This document shows, piece by piece, positions 5,738 through 10,140 of a DNA stretch of 10,140 nt. The translations under genes were made by a program, and so were the position numbers. Below the pieces are notes generated by a model, which saw only the letters and a list, made by a program, of their open reading frames with translations, was not told the DNA's origin and made no database searches. Each line of letters starts with the position of its first letter. The first letter of the stretch is position 1. The stretch lies in the NCBI GenBank assembly GCA_049293335.1, contig JBATSO010000078.1, forward strand, positions 1 through 10,140. Reading direction: 5' to 3'. Source of the stretch: JAGXIT01 sp049293335 (GTDB taxonomy: Bacteria > Patescibacteriota > Saccharimonadia > Saccharimonadales > UBA4665).

Positions 5738-6162
5738 ACCATGCCGTTAAGGATTTTATGAAAAAGCCTGGCGCACGATATGTTGTAGTTGGTGGTTCGG
5801 TTTACGTGCTTGAACTTATAATTATTGTCACTGCTCAATACTACGGAGCTACCCCAGTTCAGGCAGTTGCAATCTCATTTTTGATTGGTCTCGCTGTGTC
5901 GTTTTTGCTGCAAAAACTATTCACGTTTGGCGACAAGCGTATGCATCACAAAGTTGTCATTCCACAAGTTATAGCAGTGGCCTTATTGGTCTGCTGGAAC
6001 TTAGGATTTACAGTATTGCTTACAAAAATGCTCCAACATGTGTTGCCGCCTATGGTAACGCGTACGTTTGCATTGGGCATAACCACCATTTGGAACTTCT
6101 ACCTCTATAAAACACGTATCTTCAAAAAAGACACTCTACCAAGTAACATTCTTATCGACTAA
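5734..6162 (+). CDS. GtrA-like polyprenyl-phosphate-sugar flippase
   Basis: Small four-helix membrane protein (142 aa) of the GtrA/DPMS-associated family, proposed to flip polyprenyl-phosphate-linked sugars to the outer face of the membrane. TM helices fall near residues 17-36, 41-61, 74-98 and 105-125. Family hallmarks are R15-Y16 before helix 1, the F-x-x-x-K-L-F-T-F segment (57-65), and the W-N-F-Y-L-Y-K..IF ending (120-130). The ATG overlaps the GT2 stop codon as ATGA, and the next gene starts 11 nt after its stop, so all three form one operon. Confidence 0.9.
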   Translation: MNHAVKDFMKKPGARYVVVGGSVYVLELIIIVTAQYYGATPVQAVAISFLIGLAVSFLLQKLFTFGDKRMHHKVVIPQVIAVALLVCWNLGFTVLLTKMLQHVLPPMVTRTFALGITTIWNFYLYKTRIFKKDTLPSNILID

Positions 6163-6173
6163 CACGTACAACC

Positions 6174-8858
6174 ATGCCCACTCCCCCAAAACCACCAACC
6201 AAAAAGTCTAAAACGCCTAAAACGGGCAAACTTATAACCGATGTTCGGGCTGTGAAAAAGGCTACTCCAACCATTCCAACTGCGCCGCTGCTCTATGTTC
6301 TTCAAAGTCAGCGCCAAAAATACATATATCGGCTGTTTGCAGTTGGCGCCCTGCTTATTTTAATAGCCTCCACAATTTTTTGGTCGGTCTTAGGCGCACG
6401 TTTACATGCTCAAAACGCCGATCAGCTAGTCGATTCGTACATGTTTAGTAATTGGCAAACGTTCCAGGGAGCTCATTTTCCCGCAACGCACACATTTTTA
6501 CTCAAATGGCCTTTATTTGCGCTGGGTGCGGCCTTTGGCAATACCCCCTTTGCGCTTAGCATGCTTACGGTAGCTTGTGGCCTTGGTGCTGTTTTATTTA
6601 TGGCATGGTTGCTGCGCAAAATTGTTCCAAGGGACGAAACGTGGGCGCTTTTAATACTTGGCATGGCCCTTGTTTTGCTCCTAACACCTACGCAGCCGTA
6701 TGCAGGCGCCCTACTACCAGTTAGTTTTGCAATGCTAACAACCAGGAATTTAGAATACGTGGTTTATATAGCTGCCATCTTGTTCACCATAAAATCACCC
6801 CGCTTTTACGGCAAATATATGGTAGCTGCCGCCCTACTCTTCGCCCTTCTTTTCGCAAGCGACCGGCTGTTTGTGCCGCTCAGTCTTGGCGGGGCTGTGC
6901 TAGTATGGTGTGCGGGATTGTTTTTTAAAAAAACAGGTTTGGAGTTGCGCAAGGTTGGCCTAAAGTGGCTGGCGGTAAGTGTGATAGGCTTTATAGGGTC
7001 GCTTGCAATCTTGTACGTGCTTAAAAACACGGGTGTAACGCACCTCGAAAACGGCACCACCGTGTCCCCTTATCAGCTCAATACGCCACACGGGTTAATG
7101 GTTGCGGGCGTGTACGCTGTGCTGGGGTTACTTAGCGTGCTTGGGCTTAATCCTGTGCCTGGCAATGTGCTGCTGCGCGAGTGGCCTCAGGCATTCTTAA
7201 CGCAGCTTCGAGAAATTCCAGGCATTGCTTACACCGTGGTTTTCGCTGGTGTACTGCTTGCTGGTTTGTTGGCCGTTCGTAACGTGAAGGCTCGGCCCAA
7301 GAGCGGTTTTAGCTTGCCGCGGTGGGCGATACTCTTGTTTGCGGCCACCGTTAGCACTACGCTGGTGGCCATACTTAGTTTTGTCGCCACCAAACATTAC
7401 TATGCGGTCGATGCGCGCTATCTAAGTATGGCATTTTTTGCCCTATTTATCGGGCTGGCTTGTGGCATACGAAATTGGCTGCCGTCAGTGCGGGCCAGCT
7501 ATCTGTCGGGGCTTATACTGTTGGTCGGGATTACTGCCGCAGCACACGGTAATTACTTTACGTATAGTAGCAGTCGGGCAGCCCTTGCGCCTTTCTCGGA
7601 ACGCAACAGCAGAATTGCGCAGATTTTGCGCCAGCACAGAGTGAAAGCAGTGGTGGGCGATTACTGGCGTGTTTTACCAATTCGGGCGGAGATGGACGGC
7701 AAACAAAAAGTCGTGCCACTTGGCGACTGCACTACGCCGCGCCAAACACTGACGAGCGATGCTTGGCGGCTTAACCCACGCGATAGTTTTGCGTACCTGC
7801 TGTCATACGACAAAGGGCTAACAGACTACCCACTTTGTCAGTTCGAAGAGGTGCTGCGTGCTTATGGGCGGCCAAGTAGCTCGGTTGCGGTTGCGGGTAA
7901 CATTAAAGACCCGCGCGAAGTGCTGCTTTTTTATGACCGGGGCTTACGCCCAAATAACCTACATGATTCAGGAGTAAGCGCATCATCGCTCGCGCCAGAA
8001 CTACTTTCGAGTCTTGTGCTGGCAGACTGCAACCAAGGTACGACCCTGACCGTTGTTGCTCACCCCGACGACGACATACTGTTTACCAGCCCCGACCTTC
8101 TTCACCAAATACGCGAAGGCCGCTGTATGCGTACGGTGTACCTCACCGCTGGCGATGCGGGGTCTAATAGTTACTACTGGCTGGGTCGGCAGGCTGGCTC
8201 ACAAGCCGCGTATGCGAACATGGTCGGACACCGACAGTCATGGCAATCCCACACGTTCCAACTTTCTACGGGGCAATACATTACAGTGTCAACACCCCAT
8301 AATAATCCAAAAATATCGCTTATTTTCCTAAATTTGCCCGATGGCAACACGCGCGGAGAAGGCTTTGGTGGCTCAAAACAGCAAAGCCTTCAAAAAGTGT
8401 ACAATGGCATAAACGCCCGCATTTCTACCGTTGACGCACAGTCTTCTTATTCTTCAGAAGATATTACCAAGGCTCTCGAAGAACTACTCGGTGTTTTCCA
8501 GCCGAACGAACTTCATGCACAGGCAGAGGTTGCTCATACGCTATACCCAGACCACAGCGACCATGAAGTGGCAGGCTTGTTTGCGCAGCGGGCGCTAGAT
8601 CGTTACCAAACGGCCGCAGAGCTTTCGGTGCACATGGTTAAGTATGTAGGCTACCCTATTCATTCGCTGCCCCAAAATGTAGGGGGCGATGATTTAGCGC
8701 GCAAGCAAGCAGCCTTTATGGCCTATGCCGCACACGATGGAGGTGTTTGCCAGCATATCGATGCCTGTTATGCGCACTCGGTGTACGGTATTTATCTTGG
8801 GCGTCAATATACCGAGGAAATGTTTGCCACGGTCCAGGCTCCTCAACCCAGCGAATAG
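6174..8858 (+). CDS. GT-C-like membrane glycosyltransferase fused to PIG-L de-N-acetylase
   Basis: An 894-aa two-part protein. Residues 1-50 are a Lys/Pro-rich cytoplasmic tail. Residues 51-457 hold about 11-12 TM helices with a first external loop containing A-D-Q-L-V-D-S (82-88), consistent with a lipid-linked-sugar-dependent GT-C fold. Residues 458-620 are a soluble linker domain. Residues 625-894 are a PIG-L/LmbE zinc deacetylase domain with A-H-P-D-D-D (629-634), T-A-G-D-A-G (658-663) and P-D-H-S-D-H (792-797), the metal-binding and catalytic motifs. It follows GtrB and GtrA homologues by 11 nt. The likely route is polyprenyl-sugar synthesis, flipping, transfer by the GT-C part, and removal of an acetyl from an N-acetylhexosamine outside the cell. 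The PIG-L assignment is secure. The GT-C assignment rests on topology and operon context. The order of transfer and deacetylation is unknown. Confidence 0.88.
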   Translation: MPTPPKPPTKKSKTPKTGKLITDVRAVKKATPTIPTAPLLYVLQSQRQKYIYRLFAVGALLILIASTIFWSVLGARLHAQNADQLVDSYMFSNWQTFQGAHFPATHTFLLKWPLFALGAAFGNTPFALSMLTVACGLGAVLFMAWLLRKIVPRDETWALLILGMALVLLLTPTQPYAGALLPVSFAMLTTRNLEYVVYIAAILFTIKSPRFYGKYMVAAALLFALLFASDRLFVPLSLGGAVLVWCAGLFFKKTGLELRKVGLKWLAVSVIGFIGSLAILYVLKNTGVTHLENGTTVSPYQLNTPHGLMVAGVYAVLGLLSVLGLNPVPGNVLLREWPQAFLTQLREIPGIAYTVVFAGVLLAGLLAVRNVKARPKSGFSLPRWAILLFAATVSTTLVAILSFVATKHYYAVDARYLSMAFFALFIGLACGIRNWLPSVRASYLSGLILLVGITAAAHGNYFTYSSSRAALAPFSERNSRIAQILRQHRVKAVVGDYWRVLPIRAEMDGKQKVVPLGDCTTPRQTLTSDAWRLNPRDSFAYLLSYDKGLTDYPLCQFEEVLRAYGRPSSSVAVAGNIKDPREVLLFYDRGLRPNNLHDSGVSASSLAPELLSSLVLADCNQGTTLTVVAHPDDDILFTSPDLLHQIREGRCMRTVYLTAGDAGSNSYYWLGRQAGSQAAYANMVGHRQSWQSHTFQLSTGQYITVSTPHNNPKISLIFLNLPDGNTRGEGFGGSKQQSLQKVYNGINARISTVDAQSSYSSEDITKALEELLGVFQPNELHAQAEVAHTLYPDHSDHEVAGLFAQRALDRYQTAAELSVHMVKYVGYPIHSLPQNVGGDDLARKQAAFMAYAAHDGGVCQHIDACYAHSVYGIYLGRQYTEEMFATVQAPQPSE

Positions 8859-8872
8859 CCGCTATAGTCGTT

Positions 8873-9301
8873 TCAACATATTAGGGGTGCGTCTGTTTGG
8901 CCGAGGTCAACTTTCATCATGCACTTATCAGAAATGAGCGGCAAATGGTTCTTGTGTGCATATTCATCAGCCTCTCGACTACTAACTCCCTCTGCCAGCC
9001 AAATGTGCTCAAAATTGCCCCGCTGCGCAATTTCGGCCAAATGTGGCAGTACCTCGTCGGGCCTACGGAATATGTTGACCACGTTTACATGTAGGTCTGG
9101 CGGTAGGTCGCCAATGTTTGCATAACATTTTTCGCCTAAAATTTCGGTTGCCCGGGGGTTAATGGGAATAATACGGTGGCCTTTTTGTTGTAGATATGCG
9201 GCTACTTTGTAGCTTTCGCGCTCGGGCTTATCAGACAGGCCAATTACAGCAATAGTTTTTGCCCCCCGAACAATGCTGAGTAAGTTTTGCTGATTTTTCA
9301 C
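8873..9301 (-). CDS. CoA-binding domain protein (YccU-like)
   Basis: Rossmann-fold CoA-binding protein of the YccU type (142 aa from the chosen start). Visible features are the nucleotide-binding opening TIAVIGLSDKPERESYKVA (16-34), I-P-I-N-P-R, E-I-L-G-E-K-C-Y, V-N-I-F-R-R-P-x-E-V, and W-L-A-E-G-V in place of the usual WLQxGV. These proteins bind CoA but their physiological role is poorly defined. The frame remains open to an ATG at 9439, but that extension crosses the structured repeat at 9322-9428. The GTG at 9301, preceded by AGGA at a 5-nt spacing, starts exactly where family similarity begins. It is convergent with the GT-C/PIG-L gene, with 14 nt between stop codons. It lies downstream of tRNA-Ser(CGA) on the same strand and may share its transcript. 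Confidence 0.9.
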   Translation of the reverse strand: MKNQQNLLSIVRGAKTIAVIGLSDKPERESYKVAAYLQQKGHRIIPINPRATEILGEKCYANIGDLPPDLHVNVVNIFRRPDEVLPHLAEIAQRGNFEHIWLAEGVSSREADEYAHKNHLPLISDKCMMKVDLGQTDAPLIC

Positions 9302-9321
9302 GGTATTCCTGTATAAATTTG

Positions 9322-9428
9322 TGGCGGAGAGAGGGATTCGACCTCCTGCCTGCGGCAAGACCCAGCTCCCATGGTCGCTGGGCTGCGGGCGGGGCTTGCC
9401 GCTGGCAAGCCCGTTCGAATCTCTGCGG
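9322..9428 (-). repeat. Structured multi-hairpin element with tRNA-Ser 3' end mimic, copy 2
   Basis: In minus-strand order it has a 9-bp hairpin with 3-nt loop (9392-9400 with 9404-9412), a 6-bp hairpin (9361-9366 with 9377-9382, 10-nt loop), a TGCC-GCA-GGCA hairpin (9347-9357) and a tRNA-like end GAGGTCGAATCCCTC, then TCTCCGCCA down to 9322. TTCGA near the 5' edge (9414-9418 region) can pair with TCGAA of the mimic. The 3' end nearly equals that of tRNA-Ser(CGA) 50 nt upstream, including CCA. The architecture matches copy 1 at 2734-2839 although the stem sequences differ. It separates tRNA-Ser(CGA) from the CoA-binding gene. Confidence 0.7.
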
Positions 9429-9477
9429 TTTTCAGCCATTAACGGTTATCTTTTGATACGACTATTTAGTATATTCA

Positions 9478-9569
9478 TGGCGGAGAGAGAGGGATTCGAA
9501 CCCTCGATAGGGTTGCCCCTATACCACATTTCGAGTGTGGCGCACTAGACCGGACTATGCGACCTCTCC
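9478..9569 (-). tRNA. tRNA-Ser (anticodon CGA)
   Basis: Class II tRNA on the minus strand. Acceptor GGAGAGG (9563-9569) pairs with TCTCTCC. The anticodon stem CCACA/TGTGG encloses loop CTCGAAA with anticodon CGA. A long variable arm, T-arm GAGGG-TTCGAAT-CCCTC, discriminator G and encoded CCA (9478-9480) complete it. It decodes UCG. No strong terminator hairpin follows it on the minus strand. Confidence 0.95.
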
Positions 9570-9581
9570 GTAGCAGAAATC

Positions 9582-9610
9582 ATTGTAACAGATCGGAGCC
9601 TGTATTTCAG
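9582..9610 (-). promoter_or_regulatory. Promoter of tRNA-Ser(CGA)
   Basis: Minus-strand CTGAAA (9605-9610), a 17-nt spacer and TACAAT (9582-9587), with a predicted start about 5-6 nt upstream of the mature tRNA 5' end at 9569. A small stem-loop AGCCTG/CAGGCT (9597-9613) overlaps the -35 region. Confidence 0.55.
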
Positions 9611-9632
9611 GCTAGCACCCGAACAATTTTTG

Positions 9633-9641
9633 TGCTACAAT
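9633..9641 (+). promoter_or_regulatory. Extended -10 promoter of tRNA-Arg
   Basis: TGC-TACAAT (9633-9641) is an extended -10 about 50 nt before the tRNA. The -35 is poor. TAGCAC (9613-9618) and GTGCTA (9632-9637) form an inverted repeat running into the -10, a possible operator. A short hairpin TTTCG-GTTG-CGAAA (9661-9674) lies in the leader. Confidence 0.5.
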
Positions 9642-9690
9642 CACCCCTGTTCTCCAGAACTTTCGGTTGCGAAAGAGAGGGAAAAATCGC

Positions 9691-9767
9691 GCACCCGTAG
9701 CTCAGCTGGATAGAGCGTTGGCTTGCGGAGCCAAAGGTCGTAGGTTCGAATCCTGTCGGGTGTACCA
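9691..9767 (+). tRNA. tRNA-Arg (anticodon GCG)
   Basis: Complete class I tRNA. Acceptor GCACCCG pairs with CGGGTGT (with a G1-U72 pair). The D-arm stem is GCTC/GAGC. Anticodon stem TTGGC/GCCAA holds loop TTGCGGA, giving anticodon GCG at 9725-9727. The T-arm contains GGTTCGAATCC, and CCA is encoded (9765-9767). Overall sequence resembles bacterial tRNA-Arg that reads CGN, but position 34 is G, not the usual A that is edited to inosine. Confidence 0.93.
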
Positions 9768-9805
9768 GTAAAAGAGTCAGTCCAGCGGACTGGCTTTTTT
9801 ACTGG
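9765..9805 (+). terminator. Terminator of tRNA-Arg, stem starting in CCA
   Basis: A 19-bp stem (9765-9783 with 9787-9805, with G-T pairs) around the loop AGC. The descending arm contains six T (9795-9800). The first three bases of the ascending arm are the tRNA's CCA, the same arrangement as at 2843-2886. Confidence 0.82.
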
Positions 9806-9828
9806 TCTGCATGCGTTAGTATGCGAGA

Positions 9829-9961
9829 ACCTACGAAGTAGGTCCGGCGCCAAGGAGGTGCGCGCAGGAGCTTGCTCCGAGCACAACAACTGCGCGTTGC
9901 GTTAACAACCATCCTGTCGGCATTCTACTAAGTAGGTCGGGCGCCAAGGAGGTGCGCGCAG
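9829..9961 (+). repeat. Direct 37-bp repeat pair with SD-displaying hairpins
   Basis: Bases 9831-9867 and 9925-9961 match at 35 of 37 positions with a 94-nt period. Each copy has a small hairpin (ACCTAC-GAA-GTAGGT, or CTAC-TAA-GTAG in copy 2) followed by GCGCC-AAGGA-GGTGC, whose loop region carries AAGGAGGTG. The tails are stem-forming but differ: CGCGCAG/CTGCGCG (9861-9867 with 9890-9896) in copy 1, and GCGCAGAATT/AATTCTGTGC reaching about 9989 in copy 2. No start codon sits at a usable distance after either AAGGAGG. The segment 9806-10090 has no ORF of its own and may encode a structured small RNA or a leader. Confidence 0.7.
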
Positions 9962-10033
9962 AATTCTTTTTCGAAATCAAATTCTGTGCAGTCTCAGCGT
10001 GCCCCGACTGCGAAGTAACTGCTCACTACCCTT

Positions 10034-10069
10034 GCCCCATCAGGGGCTTTCGACTATCCTGTAGGATAG
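10034..10069 (+). other. Two small hairpins before the last CDS
   Basis: GCCCC-ATCA-GGGGC followed by TTT (10034-10050) resembles a weak terminator. CTATCC-TGTA-GGATAG (10054-10069) follows. They could end transcription from the repeat region or form the leader of the CDS at 10091. Confidence 0.4.
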
Positions 10070-10090
10070 GACGAATCAAGACAAACACCT

Positions 10091-10140
10091 ATGGCTAACA
10101 AAAGAGTATCAAATGAAGTCATTGCCGCTCGTATGGCCGA
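10091..10140 (+). CDS. Start of an unidentified CDS, truncated by the window end
   Basis: An open frame from ATG gives MANKRVSNEVIAARMA and continues off the window. No strong Shine-Dalgarno site lies in the preceding 15 nt. The frame has no stop in the 50 nt available and its composition looks coding, but 16 residues are too few to recognise a family. It may instead be a short spurious frame. Confidence 0.5.
   Translation, partial: MANKRVSNEVIAARMA

Noticed and set aside
8855..8865. ATAGC-C-GCTAT dyad between the convergent GT-C/PIG-L and CoA-binding genes
   Set aside because: Only 5 bp with a 1-nt centre and no U-tract; too short to claim a terminator.
9302..9439. N-terminal 46-codon extension of the CoA-binding protein
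   Set aside because: Encoded by the structured repeat; the GTG at 9301 has an AGGA site and coincides with the start of domain similarity.
9321..9548. Plus-strand 75-aa ORF beginning MAERGIRPP and containing MAEREGFEPS
   Set aside because: Runs through structured element copy 2 and antisense through tRNA-Ser(CGA); not a gene.
9641..9889. Minus-strand ORF with DRIRTYDLWLRKPTLYPAE
   Set aside because: Antisense artefact of tRNA-Arg plus its flanking repeats; no protein features.

Overview
This window most likely comes from a Patescibacteria (CPR) genome, probably a Saccharibacteria (TM7) relative. The clues are small type IV secretion pilin paralogues, compact genes with weak or absent Shine-Dalgarno sites, a GtrB/GtrA/GT-C surface-glycan operon, a ComF protein, an LAxTG surface protein, and serine tRNAs with encoded CCA. 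TGA is used as a stop, which argues against the Absconditabacteria/Gracilibacteria code. The lineage is inferred from gene content; there is no rRNA or marker tree here.

Layout: (1) 58-993, two tandem T4SS-type pilins ending at a strong hairpin terminator. (2) 994-1333, a gene-free stretch holding that terminator, a structured segment, a 34-bp perfect palindrome and the hsp20 3' hairpin. (3) 1334-2630, an Hsp20 small heat shock protein (minus) and a ComF-family phosphoribosyltransferase (plus), divergent from apparently overlapping promoters. (4) 2631-3202, a structured repeat carrying a tRNA 3'-end mimic, a 20-bp hairpin, then tRNA-Ser(GCU) and tRNA-Ser(UGA) on the minus strand with a good promoter at 3223-3251. 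(5) 3285-4686, two surface-type membrane proteins: one Pro/Gln-rich with two TM helices, one Ser/Thr-rich with an LANTG-TM-Arg sorting-like tail. (6) 4784-8858, a tight three-gene operon: GtrB-like polyprenyl-phosphate glycosyltransferase, GtrA-like flippase, and an 894-aa multi-spanning GT-C-like protein fused to a PIG-L de-N-acetylase domain. (7) 8873-9301, a CoA-binding (YccU-type) protein on the minus strand, preceded by a second copy of the structured repeat, then tRNA-Ser(CGA). (8) 9691-10140, tRNA-Arg(GCG) with a 19-bp terminator hairpin, a duplicated 37-bp structured repeat whose loop is a full Shine-Dalgarno sequence, and the start of an unidentified CDS.

Working together: the GtrB-GtrA-GT-C/PIG-L trio fits a pathway that loads a sugar on a polyprenyl carrier, flips it, transfers it outside and removes an N-acetyl group. 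With the pilins and the LAxTG protein this gives the window a cell-surface theme, consistent with an episymbiotic lifestyle. The most unusual content is non-coding: two tRNA-Ser-associated multi-hairpin elements that share architecture but differ in stem sequence, terminators whose stem begins in the tRNA CCA, and paired SD-displaying hairpins.
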